Origin: AC-32 sp963717475 | Lineage (GTDB): Bacteria; Actinomycetota; Thermoleophilia; Gaiellales; Gaiellaceae | NCBI GenBank assembly: GCA_963717475.1 | Contig: OY970337.1 | Coordinates: forward strand, 434,001-498,000 | Direction of reading: 5' to 3' | DNA: 64,000 nucleotides | In this document: piece after piece, positions 15,573 to 23,492 of the stretch | How the letters are laid out: every line of letters begins with the position of its first letter | How positions within the stretch are numbered: position 1 is the stretch's first letter | Position numbers and translations under genes: made by a program | Notes under the pieces: model-generated | Told to the model about the DNA's origin: nothing | Seen by the model: only the letters and a program-made list of their open reading frames with translations | Databases searched by the model: none

Positions 15573-17465
15573 TTGGGCCGCAGGGGTGCTAATGGAATTC
15601 GGGTGATGCTCGCAGGAGCTGCGGTCGCTTTGGCGCTCGTCGCGGCTGTGGCTGGATCCGGCAGAGCGGCCGTGAAAGGCGACAACGCGCAGGGCGCCAC
15701 GAAGCTCATCGGCTGTATCGAGCTGAACGGGGAGTACACCACGAAGCGCGACCTGAAGCTGCGCACCGGGACCCGCTGTCACAAGAATGAGCGCAAGGTC
15801 GCCTGGCCGCCGAAGGGCGCTGCCGGCGCTCCCGGCCCGCGGGGCCCACAGGGGCCGCAGGGCGCGACCGGTCCGGCCGGAGCGGCCGGAGCGGCCGGTA
15901 GGCAGGGCCCAACCGGTGCGACGGGCACACGCGGCGCGACCGGGGCCCGTGGCGCAACGGGTCTGTCGGGCGCGACAGGAGCGAGAGGTGCAACCGGATC
16001 CCGCGGCGCAACGGGAGCGCGTGGCGCGACCGGCCCTGCAGGAGTGCGCGGTCCGACCGGCGCGCGCGGCGCAACAGGCGCGCGCGGAGCCACCGGTGCC
16101 AGAGGAGCGACGGGAGCAAGGGGCGCGACAGGATCCCGCGGCGCAACCGGAGCGCGCGGCGCAACAGGGCCGGCTGGAGCACGGGGCGCCACTGGTGCGC
16201 GCGGAGCCACCGGGGCGCGCGGAGCCACCGGGGCCCGCGGAGCGACCGGTGCGAGAGGTGCCACAGGAGCCCGAGGAGCAACCGGAACCCGCGGACCGAC
16301 TGGAGCACGTGGGCCCACGGGCGCACGCGGCACGACCGGCGCCCGCGGAGCGACTGGCCTGCGCGGAGCAACCGGCGCCAGGGGAGCTACAGGCGCGAAT
16401 GGCGTCACAGGAGCCCGAGGCGCAACCGGCGTACGCGGCCCGACCGGCGCCCGCGGAGCGACTGGCACCCGCGGAGCAACCGGCGCCAGAGGGGCTACGG
16501 GCGCGAACGGTGTCACCGGAGCCCGCGGAGCGACAGGCGCGCGTGGCGCAACGGGCCCGGCGGGTGTGCAAGGGCCGACAGGAGCGCGTGGGGCGACGGG
16601 TGCGCGTGGCGCAACCGGCCTGCGAGGAGCGACGGGCGCTGGAGGAGCAACCGGTGCCAAGGGCACGACGGGCGCGAAGGGCGCAACGGGATCGCGCGGC
16701 GCAACCGGGACGACCGGAGCAAGAGGCGCTACCGGAGCTGCCGGAGCCAGAGGTGTGACCGGAGCGAAGGGCGCAACGGGATCGCGCGGAGCCACCGGCT
16801 CCCGGGGCGCGACCGGCGCGCGCGGAGTGACGGGTCCCGCCGGAGTCCGTGGACCGACCGGTGCGAGAGGCGCGACCGGGCTTCAGGGTCAGCGTGGCGC
16901 AACCGGCGCCGGCACGACTGGTGCTCGAGGCGCCACCGGTACGCGTGGCCCCACGGGCCCGCCCGGCCAGACAGGCGGCCGAGGCCCGACCGGAGTCCGC
17001 GGCCCAACGGGCGCGAGAGGGCCGACAGGCCTACGCGGGCCCACCGGCGCGAAAGGCACGACGGGTGCTAGGGGCCCGACCGGCGCGGGCGGGGCAGCCG
17101 GAGCCGGAACCGCCAGCACGGCTGGGCTTGCCACAACGAGTTCTGCGACCTACGTCGACCTCGGCGGGCCATCGCTCACCTTCACCGTCCCGGCCTCGGG
17201 AAGGGTCCTCGTGATCGTGACGGCGAACATACTCGGCAGCACCGGGCAGTCCTTCGGTTTCATGACAGTCGAGCTGGACGGCGACATTACGACTGCTTCG
17301 GATGACAACTCGCTTCGGGTGGCAGGAAACGACTCGGTCCGGGCGAGTGCGTCGGCGTTCATCACGACGACCCCTGGATCCCACACCTTCACCGCCGTGT
17401 ACAGACAGCAGGGCTCGGGCACCGTGGTCTTCTCGGCGAGAAACCTCATCGTTATCCCGGGCTAA
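15573..17465 (+). CDS. secreted collagen-like Gly-X-Y repeat protein
   Basis: 630 residues. A short N-terminal hydrophobic signal (VMLAGAAVALALVAAVAG) is followed by a small Cys-containing domain (KLIGCIELNGEY...TGTRCHKNERKVAW), then about 140 uninterrupted Gly-X-Y triplets from residue 82 to about 510, mostly GAT, GAR and GPT, and finally a beta-rich globular domain of about 118 residues (SLTFTVPASGRVLVIVTANILG...SHTFTAVYRQQGSGTVVFSARNLIVIPG), which resembles TNF/C1q-like trimerisation heads of bacterial collagens. TTG 15573 has CAGGAGG 5 bases upstream. It should form an extracellular triple helix; many Arg and few Pro residues would make it unusual. Role unknown, perhaps adhesion or exosporium-like coat. 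Confidence 0.88.
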   Translation: MGRRGANGIRVMLAGAAVALALVAAVAGSGRAAVKGDNAQGATKLIGCIELNGEYTTKRDLKLRTGTRCHKNERKVAWPPKGAAGAPGPRGPQGPQGATGPAGAAGAAGRQGPTGATGTRGATGARGATGLSGATGARGATGSRGATGARGATGPAGVRGPTGARGATGARGATGARGATGARGATGSRGATGARGATGPAGARGATGARGATGARGATGARGATGARGATGARGATGTRGPTGARGPTGARGTTGARGATGLRGATGARGATGANGVTGARGATGVRGPTGARGATGTRGATGARGATGANGVTGARGATGARGATGPAGVQGPTGARGATGARGATGLRGATGAGGATGAKGTTGAKGATGSRGATGTTGARGATGAAGARGVTGAKGATGSRGATGSRGATGARGVTGPAGVRGPTGARGATGLQGQRGATGAGTTGARGATGTRGPTGPPGQTGGRGPTGVRGPTGARGPTGLRGPTGAKGTTGARGPTGAGGAAGAGTASTAGLATTSSATYVDLGGPSLTFTVPASGRVLVIVTANILGSTGQSFGFMTVELDGDITTASDDNSLRVAGNDSVRASASAFITTTPGSHTFTAVYRQQGSGTVVFSARNLIVIPG

Positions 17466-17495
17466 CGAACCATTGCCACCCGCGAGCGGCGTTAC

Positions 17496-18311
17496 CTAGT
17501 CGTCGGCGACGTCGCGGCGGTTGAAGATCAGCCACGCGATCGTCAGCGGCACCGCGACGAAGATCGCCGAGACCCAGATCGCCCGGATGATCGGCGTCCA
17601 GGCGAGCGGCGACATGAAGAGGCCGTGCCAGCCGTCGAACTGGTCCGAGAGCAGGTAGTCCCTGGCCCACGTCTGGTGAACGAGCCCGGCGATCGCCTCC
17701 TGGCCGAGCGCGTAGACGAGCGTGCCGACGATCGCGGCGGCGCTGTTCCTCGTCCACGTCGAGAGAAGGATCGCGAATGAAGCCACTGCGATCAGCGGGA
17801 GCGAGAAGACGCCAAGGGCAGCCGCGCTCAGCCAGAGCGTGTGCAGCGCCGAGACGCGCACGCCGCTCAGGTTCGTGAGCGGGTTGAAGCCCCACGCGAG
17901 CGAGCCGGCAACGAGCCCTGCGATCCCGAGGGCGAGGATCGTTGTGAGCACGTAGGTGAACGAAGCGAGCGTCTTGCCGGTGAGGATCTGGCTGCGCCGC
18001 AGCGACCGCGTGAGAATCATCTTCAGCGTCTTGCCGGAGTGTTCGGAGGCAACGATGTCGCCGGCCACCAGCGCGGCCGCCAGTTGCGCGCCGAAGCGGG
18101 AGACGAAGGTCAGGACCACCAGGGCGAGCGAGAGCCCGGTCCGCCGGAGGTTGTGCCCCAGCGGGGCGTCGTACGGCCCGCCTTTCTGCAGCGCCATTAC
18201 CGTCACGAACGCGATCGGCAGCAAGATCGCGGCGCCGATGCCGATGTACGTGCGTTTCTGCGAGAGCAGCTTGCGCATCTCCCAGCGGTAGGCAACGAGA
18301 GCGCCGGTCAC
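17496..18311 (-). CDS. ABC-2 type transporter permease
   Basis: 271 residues with about six membrane segments, the first after a cytoplasmic start (VAYRWEMRKLLSQKRTYIG), a long extracytoplasmic loop, and ABC-2 features (GDIVASEHSGKTLKMILTRSLRRSQILTGKTLASF, the coupling region). It overlaps the upstream ATPase gene by 4 bp and together they form a two-gene exporter of the NosF/Y or CcmA-EcsB style. The substrate cannot be inferred. Confidence 0.87.
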   Translation of the reverse strand: MTGALVAYRWEMRKLLSQKRTYIGIGAAILLPIAFVTVMALQKGGPYDAPLGHNLRRTGLSLALVVLTFVSRFGAQLAAALVAGDIVASEHSGKTLKMILTRSLRRSQILTGKTLASFTYVLTTILALGIAGLVAGSLAWGFNPLTNLSGVRVSALHTLWLSAAALGVFSLPLIAVASFAILLSTWTRNSAAAIVGTLVYALGQEAIAGLVHQTWARDYLLSDQFDGWHGLFMSPLAWTPIIRAIWVSAIFVAVPLTIAWLIFNRRDVADD

Positions 18312-19243
18312 GCGGCTGCCTCCGCGGGCTGTTCGCCTTCGGTCAGCTCGAAGAAGAAGCTCTCCAGGCTGAGCTGCTCAGGCACGAGGGCGGTGATCCC
18401 CAGCCCCGCGCCGACGAGGTCGCGCGAGATGGCCCCGACCTCCGCCTCTGCCGTGCTGAACGTCAACTCATCGCCGCCGAGGATCACGTCGCGTGCCTCT
18501 GGGTGCTCGAGGAGGACCTGATTCGCCCGCGCGTTGTCCGTCGTCCGGAGCCGGTAGCGGTTCGACCCGGCGCTGGCGCGGAGGTCGGCTAGCGTGCCCT
18601 CGTAGGCGATCTGTCCGCGGCGGATGATCGCGACGCGGTTACAGATCTCCTCCACTTCGGCGAGCAGGTGGCTCGAGAGCAGCACCGTGATCCCCTCGCT
18701 CGAGAGCCGGGCCACGAGCTGGCGCATGTCCCGCATGCCGCCCGGGTCGAGGCCGTTCGTGGGCTCGTCGAGAAGCAGGAACTGCGGATCGCGCAGGAGC
18801 GACGCTGCCACGCCGAGGCGCTGCCGCATGCCCTGCGAGTAGCCGCCGACACGATCGTGCGCGCGCTCGTCGAGGTCGACGAGCTCGAGCAGCTCGTCGA
18901 TTCGCCCGCCTCCGCCGTCGCGGTCGAAAGCCGCGAGCAGCTCGAGGTTCTTGCGTCCGCTCAAGTACGGGTAGAAGTACGGCGTCTCCACGAAGCCCGC
19001 CACGCCGTCGAGCGCCGCCGGCAGGTCGTGCTGCGGGTCGCGCCCGAAGAGCCGAGCCTCGCCCTCGTCCGGATGGATCAGGCCGAGCAGGATCCGGAGC
19101 GTTGTCGTCTTGCCTGCGCCGTTGGGCCCGAGAAATCCGTAGACGTCGCCCCGCTCGACGGTCAGGTCGACGTGGTCGACTGCCGTGATCGCGCCGTAAC
19201 GCTTGACGAGGCCGCGCGCCTCGAGTGGCCGGTCGCCGGGCAT
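18308..19243 (-). CDS. ABC transporter ATP-binding protein (exporter type)
   Basis: 311 residues: Walker A GPNGAGKTTT near residue 40, Q loop FVETPYFYP, signature YSQGMRQRLGVA, Walker B FLLLDEPTNGLDPGGM, switch His in LLSSHLLAEVEEIC. The C-terminal 80 residues form the extra domain seen in DrrA/CcmA-type exporters. It works with the permease encoded directly downstream (start and stop overlap). Confidence 0.92.
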   Translation of the reverse strand: MPGDRPLEARGLVKRYGAITAVDHVDLTVERGDVYGFLGPNGAGKTTTLRILLGLIHPDEGEARLFGRDPQHDLPAALDGVAGFVETPYFYPYLSGRKNLELLAAFDRDGGGGRIDELLELVDLDERAHDRVGGYSQGMRQRLGVAASLLRDPQFLLLDEPTNGLDPGGMRDMRQLVARLSSEGITVLLSSHLLAEVEEICNRVAIIRRGQIAYEGTLADLRASAGSNRYRLRTTDNARANQVLLEHPEARDVILGGDELTFSTAEAEVGAISRDLVGAGLGITALVPEQLSLESFFFELTEGEQPAEAAA

Positions 19244-19529
19244 TGCTCCGCCGGCGAGAGTAGCTGCCGACTGCCCGCTCGGCCCGGGGTACCGCGCGGC
19301 CGGTCAGCCGACCGGAATGCTGAAGCTGCTCCGGAAGACGTTCTCACCCCGAATCTGCCCGCACAGCTCATCGAGCGCAGACCCTGCCGCTGCCGCTGTC
19401 CCTGCCATGGGAACCCTCTTTTAGAGCCGGTTGACGCGACCCTATAACGCCTACTGGCGTAATTCCCGAACATGACTCGCGGACATCGAGCGGGAAGCTC
19501 GTAGGCAGAGCGCGGTTAGGCTCCGCTCC

Positions 19530-20906
19530 GTGGCGGAGCTGAACGGCGCGAAGGTCGAGGAGGAGGCGCTCCGCCTGCTCGATCTGCTCTGCCGGGAACC
19601 GAGCGTCTCGGCGGAAGGCCGCGCACTTGAGACGACCGCGACGCTCGTCGAGGAACTGCTCTCCGGCAGCGGCTTCTCGACCAGGCAGCTGCGGGCCGAC
19701 GACGGCCCCGCCGCGGTCTACGGCGAGCAGCGCGGCCGGAGCGACTACACGCTCCTGCTCTACAACCACTACGACGTCCAGCCGCCCGACCCGCTCGAGC
19801 TCTGGGAGTCGCCGCCGTTCGAGCCGACGCTTCGCGACGGCAAGCTGTTCGCGCGCGGCGCCGCCGACAACAAGGGCGAGCTCGCGGTCCGGATCGCGGT
19901 CATCCGCGCGCTGCTCGAGCAGGACGGGGAGCTACCGCTGACGATCCGCTGGATCGTCGAGGGCGAAGAGGAAGTGCTCAGCCCGCACTTCGACGAGATC
20001 GTCCGGCGCAACGCCGATGCCCTTCGCGCGGACGCCTGCCTCTGGGAGGGCAGCTCGGCGCGCCTGAGCGACGGGCGGCCGTCGATCGGCCTCGGTTTCA
20101 AGGGCGCGCTCTCGGTTCGCTTCGACGTGAAGCTGCTGAAGACCGATGCCCACTCGGCAGCAGCCGCCACCGTCCCGAGCGCGGCCTGGCGGCTGGTGGA
20201 GGCGCTCGCGAGCCTGCGAGATCGCGACGGCACGGTCCGGGTTCCCGGCTTCTACGACGCGGTGCTGGCGCCGACCGAGGCCGAGCGGCAGGCGATCGAG
20301 GAGCAGGGCGATGCGACCGAGCACGACCTTCGAGAGATGTTGGGCATCGAGCGGTTCCTCGACGGCCTCAGCGGCGCGGCTTGGCGCGAGCGGAGCTCGT
20401 TCGGCCCGACCGCGAACATCGCGGGGATCAGGACCGGCTACGGCGGGCCGGGCGTGAAGACGGTCCTTCCGGCCGAAGGCGGGGCGTTGCTCGACTTCAG
20501 GCTCGTTCCCGAGCAGCGGCCCGAGCAGATCCTCGAACTGGTGCGCTCGCACCTCGAGCGCGAGGGCTTCGACGACGTCGAGGTGACTGTGCTCGGGATG
20601 GCCGAAGCGGCGGGGACGCCGATCGAGCATCCGTTCGTGCAGCGGGTCGCCGAGATCGCGGAGGAGGCTTCTGGCAGCCCGCCTTCGATCACGCCCCGCA
20701 TCGCCGGCACGCTGCCGATCGTCGCCTCGCTGCAGCGCCACCTCGGCGCGCCCGGGATCGCCGCGCCGGACAACCCGTTCTACTTCGGCGCGAGAGCGCA
20801 CGCGCCGAACGAGCACATCAGGCTCGAGGACGTCGGCCACGCCGTCCGGTTCACGATGGCTCTGCTGGAGAATCTGGCGCCGGGCGAGGGCGATGTTCGA
20901 GTCTGA
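19530..20906 (+). CDS. M20 family metallopeptidase (dipeptidase/carboxypeptidase)
   Basis: 458 residues. Zinc ligands are visible in order: LLYNHYDVQPP near residue 85 (His and Asp), ARGAADNKGELA (bridging Asp), the catalytic Glu-Glu in IVEGEEEVLS, and the C-terminal His in FYFGARAHAPNEHI. A dimerisation (lid) domain lies between. It hydrolyses small peptides or N-acyl amino acids in the cytosol. GTG 19530 starts the gene; its end overlaps the next gene by 14 bp, suggesting cotranscription. Confidence 0.9.
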   Translation: MAELNGAKVEEEALRLLDLLCREPSVSAEGRALETTATLVEELLSGSGFSTRQLRADDGPAAVYGEQRGRSDYTLLLYNHYDVQPPDPLELWESPPFEPTLRDGKLFARGAADNKGELAVRIAVIRALLEQDGELPLTIRWIVEGEEEVLSPHFDEIVRRNADALRADACLWEGSSARLSDGRPSIGLGFKGALSVRFDVKLLKTDAHSAAAATVPSAAWRLVEALASLRDRDGTVRVPGFYDAVLAPTEAERQAIEEQGDATEHDLREMLGIERFLDGLSGAAWRERSSFGPTANIAGIRTGYGGPGVKTVLPAEGGALLDFRLVPEQRPEQILELVRSHLEREGFDDVEVTVLGMAEAAGTPIEHPFVQRVAEIAEEASGSPPSITPRIAGTLPIVASLQRHLGAPGIAAPDNPFYFGARAHAPNEHIRLEDVGHAVRFTMALLENLAPGEGDVRV

Positions 20907-21399
20907 GGACGAGATCGGCGAGCTCCAGGCGCTGTTCGATCGCACCTTCGCCCAGGCGAACCCGCATCTCGCGAAGATCGTCAAGCCGGAGCGGCGCCTG
21001 ACCGCCCGGCAAGTCGTCCGGTACCTGCAAGGAACGAAGCACGTGGCCTTCGCGACCGTGAACGAGCGAGGCGAGCCCCGGGTGGCCCCGCTCGACGGCG
21101 TCTTCATCCGAGGGCGGTTCACCGTCTCCACCGGAGGCCGGGCGGCGCGCCTCCGGCACCTGCGTGCCAACCGGGCATGCAGCGCCGCGCACATGGACGG
21201 CGACACGATCGGCATCGTCGTCCATGGGCACGCGACGATCATTGGCCGCGACGACGAGGGCGTCGACGAAATCGAGCCCATCTGGCGCGACATCTACGAG
21301 TCGAGTCCGTTCGAGTGGGGCGAAGGTGTCGTCTTCATTCGCATCGAGCCGAGCTCGATGTGGGCCTACGCCTTTCACGCCGAGAAGTTCGCCGAGTAA
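20893..21399 (+). CDS. pyridoxamine 5'-phosphate oxidase-like flavin-binding protein
   Basis: 168 residues with the split-barrel FMN-binding fold: RYLQGTKHVAFATVNERGEPRVAPLDGVFIRGRFTVST near residue 45 and HGHATIIG further on. Members use FMN, F420 or haem; in Actinomycetota many are F420-dependent. The exact cofactor and substrate are not visible. It overlaps the peptidase gene, so the pair is probably an operon. Confidence 0.8.
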   Translation: MFESEDEIGELQALFDRTFAQANPHLAKIVKPERRLTARQVVRYLQGTKHVAFATVNERGEPRVAPLDGVFIRGRFTVSTGGRAARLRHLRANRACSAAHMDGDTIGIVVHGHATIIGRDDEGVDEIEPIWRDIYESSPFEWGEGVVFIRIEPSSMWAYAFHAEKFAE

Positions 21400-21520
21400 G
21401 GTCGAGGCGCCCGGCCTGTCGCTGTCGGTATTGCAAGAGAATCGGGGGCACGGTTCGTGAGCTTGAGAACGTTCCGGGTTTCCCGACGTAACGGACACGC
21501 CTCCTGCGAGACTGTTCAAC

Positions 21521-21913
21521 GTGACCAAGATCAAGAAAACCGAAGCCGAGTGGCGGGCCGAGCTGAGCCCCGAGCAGTACCACGTGCTGCGAGAGAAAGG
21601 CACTGAGCGCCCGTTCAGCGGCGAGTACGACCACACGTTCGAGCCGGGCACCTACAAGTGTGCCGGCTGCGGGGCGGAGCTCTTCGCCTCGGAAGCGAAG
21701 TACGACTCGGGCTGCGGCTGGCCGGCCTTCTACGCGCCTGCCGACGAGGAGGCGATCGAGGAGGAGACCGACCGGAGCTTCTTCATGACCCGCACCGAGG
21801 TCCTGTGCGCGAGCTGCGGCGGGCACCTCGGCCACGTCTTCCCGGATGGGCCTCACCCGACCGGGCAGCGCTACTGCATCAACTCGGCGGCACTGAAACT
21901 GGAGGAGGAATAG
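21521..21913 (+). CDS. msrB: peptide-methionine (R)-S-oxide reductase MsrB
   Basis: 130 residues; reduces the R epimer of methionine sulfoxide in proteins. Two CxxC zinc motifs (KCAGC near residue 46 and CASC near 95), the GCGWPAFY motif and the catalytic Cys in GQRYCINSAAL are all present. GTG 21521 starts the gene. The stop TAG shares its last G with the GTG start of msrA, so the two are translationally coupled. Confidence 0.95.
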   Translation: MTKIKKTEAEWRAELSPEQYHVLREKGTERPFSGEYDHTFEPGTYKCAGCGAELFASEAKYDSGCGWPAFYAPADEEAIEEETDRSFFMTRTEVLCASCGGHLGHVFPDGPHPTGQRYCINSAALKLEEE

Positions 21914-22404
21914 TGGAGAAGAAGGCAACCTTCGGCGCCGGCTGCTTCTGGGGCGTCGAGGCCGCGTTCCGCCAGATCGAAGGCGTGACGAAGACCGAGG
22001 TCGGCTACGAAGGCGGCCATCTCGAGAACCCGAGCTACCAGGACGTCTGCTCGCACACGACCGGCCACGCCGAGGTGGTCGAGGTCACCTATGACCCGGA
22101 GCGCGTCTCCTACGAGCAGCTGCTCGAGGCCTTCTGGAACAAGCACAACCCGACGCAGAAGAACCGCCAGGGCTGGGACATCGGCGACCAGTACCGCTCG
22201 GTGGTCTTCTTCCACGACGAGGAGCAGCGCGGGGCGGCAGAGCGCTCGAAGGCCGAGCTCGACGCCTCGGGCCGCTATCGCAAGCCCGTCGTCACGCTGA
22301 TCGAGCCGGCGCAGACGTTCTACCGCGCCGAGGAGTACCACCAGCGCTACCTGGAGAAGCAGGGGCGCTCGAGCTGCACGACACAGCTCGCGGAAGTCTC
22401 CTGA
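21913..22404 (+). CDS. msrA: peptide-methionine (S)-S-oxide reductase MsrA
   Basis: 163 residues; reduces the S epimer of methionine sulfoxide. The catalytic motif GCFWGVEAAF is near residue 11, followed by VGYEGGHLENPSYQDVCSHTTGHAEVVEV and DIGDQYRSVVF, all standard for the family. A resolving Cys is found near the C terminus (SSCTTQL). A strong GGAGGAGG precedes GTG 21913. It forms an oxidative-damage repair pair with msrB. Confidence 0.95.
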   Translation: MEKKATFGAGCFWGVEAAFRQIEGVTKTEVGYEGGHLENPSYQDVCSHTTGHAEVVEVTYDPERVSYEQLLEAFWNKHNPTQKNRQGWDIGDQYRSVVFFHDEEQRGAAERSKAELDASGRYRKPVVTLIEPAQTFYRAEEYHQRYLEKQGRSSCTTQLAEVS

Positions 22405-22412
22405 CCTGAGCT

Positions 22413-22445
22413 GACGGGCGCCCGGGCCGGTCCCGGGCGCCCGTC
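22413..22445. terminator. strong GC hairpin between convergent msrA and CBS genes
   Basis: Perfect 14-bp stem (22413-22426 with 22432-22445) around a 5-base loop. It sits 9 bp after the msrA stop and serves as a likely bidirectional transcription stop, though no clear T run follows. Confidence 0.6.
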
Positions 22446-22450
22446 GAGAA

Positions 22451-22505
22451 CTACGAGCTCTTGCGGCCGCGCTGCCTTCTTCTGGGCGGTGGTGCCGCCC
22501 TGCAT
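22451..22505 (-). CDS. possible 17-residue Lys-rich small protein (one extra base)
   Basis: ATG 22505 is preceded by AGAGGAGG at ideal spacing, stronger than for most genes here. The direct frame gives MQGGTTAQKKAARP and then runs on through the terminator hairpin; with one extra base removed near 22463 it ends as KSS-stop at 22451, just before that hairpin. Given the many one-base insertions in this window the short form is plausible. Nothing else supports it. It lies 15 bp downstream of the CBS gene. Confidence 0.3.
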
Positions 22506-22519
22506 CGACGAGCCTCCTC

Positions 22520-22939
22520 TCAGTCCTGGGAGATTTCCTCGACCATCTCGCCGACCTTCTTCTCCTTCGCGTGCTCGGCGACGTCGGCCTGGGCGAGGAC
22601 ACCCACGACCCGGCCGTCCTCTTCGACGACCGGCAGCCGGCGGACCTGGTGGCTCGCCATCAGCCGCAGCGCCTCGTCGAGGTCCTGCTGAGGATCGACG
22701 GTGATGAGGTGGCTCGACGCGACGTCGCGGACCCTGACGCTCTGCGGGTCCTTGCCCTCGGCGACCACGCGCGTGACGATGTCGCGGTCGGTCAGCGTCC
22801 CGATGAGCCGCTGGCCCTCGACGACGGGCGCGAGGCCGACGTTCTCGTCCTTCAGCATTCGTGCCGCGTACGAGACGGTCTGGTCGGCATCGATGGTGCA
22901 TGGATCGGAGGTCATCGCATCTTGGACGCTCTTCCCCAT
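22520..22939 (-). CDS. two-CBS-domain protein
   Basis: 139 residues forming one Bateman module: CBS1 from about residue 6 (VQDAMTSDPCTIDADQTVSYAARMLKDENVGLAPVVEGQRLIGTLTDRDI) and CBS2 from about 72 (VASSHLITVDPQQDLDEALRLMASHQVRRLPVVEEDGRVVGVLAQADVA). Such stand-alone pairs bind adenosine nucleotides and often act as stress or energy sensors. No effector domain is attached. It stands alone between the msrA terminator and the divergent MmcQ-like gene. Confidence 0.9.
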   Translation of the reverse strand: MGKSVQDAMTSDPCTIDADQTVSYAARMLKDENVGLAPVVEGQRLIGTLTDRDIVTRVVAEGKDPQSVRVRDVASSHLITVDPQQDLDEALRLMASHQVRRLPVVEEDGRVVGVLAQADVAEHAKEKKVGEMVEEISQD

Positions 22940-23005
22940 GGAAGCCCCTTCCTATTTAGGAGTCATATTCGGGTGCCCGTGCCCAGGGAGCGCCAAACCG
23001 CCAGA

Positions 23006-23371
23006 ATGGGGCTCGTGCGGCTGCAGCAGATCGAGGCGCGGATTCATGAGGTTGCGCTCGGGTTTCCCGAGGCGTACGAGGACCGGCCGTGGGGCGACTT
23101 CCCCGTCTTCAAGGTCGGCCAGAACAAGGTTTTCGGCTGGGCGGTCACCCGCGACGAATCGGTGGACGTGACGATGAAGCTCACCGCCGAGGAGCGCGAG
23201 ATCGCGCACCTGCTCCCGTACGTCCGCACCGCCAGCCACGTGGGCCGCTACGGCTGGATCACCGCAGCGGTCACGGACGAGGAGTCGCTCGAAGCGGCGC
23301 TCGAATGGCTGCGCGAGAGCTACTGGCTCAAGTGCCCGGCCGAGCTGAAGGCCGCCGTGGAGGGCGAGTAG
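23006..23371 (+). CDS. MmcQ/YjbR family protein
   Basis: 121 residues matching the YjbR fold: EARIHEVALGFPEAYEDRPWGDFPVFKVGQNKVFGW at the start, LKLTAEE-type middle and SHVGRYGWITAAVTDEESLEAALEWLRESYWL at the end. These double-wing DNA-binding-like proteins have no settled function. ATG 23006 is the only sensible start. A second family member lies at 43671-44031 on the other strand. Confidence 0.82.
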   Translation: MGLVRLQQIEARIHEVALGFPEAYEDRPWGDFPVFKVGQNKVFGWAVTRDESVDVTMKLTAEEREIAHLLPYVRTASHVGRYGWITAAVTDEESLEAALEWLRESYWLKCPAELKAAVEGE

Positions 23372-23492
23372 CGGCTAATCCGCCTGTGGGTCGTCCCGCG
23401 CGTCGCCGCCCTCTTCCGGGTCGGGTGCAGGCGACTCGTCCAGTTCTTCGTTGCGGTCGTCCTCGCGGGGCGTCGAAGTATCCTGATCTTCC

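Noticed and set aside
15779..16795. Long reverse frame rich in AP/VAP repeats opposite the collagen-like gene
   Set aside because: It only mirrors the Gly-X-Y repeat; it lacks its own start signals and domains.
15830..17100. Regular short repeats that could suggest a CRISPR array
   Set aside because: The unit is 9-18 bases of coding triplets without spacers; it encodes Gly-X-Y repeats in one frame.
19304..19408. 34-residue reverse frame MAGTAAAAGSALDELCGQ...
   Set aside because: A weak AGAGGG upstream exists, but no homology or context; too little to call a gene.
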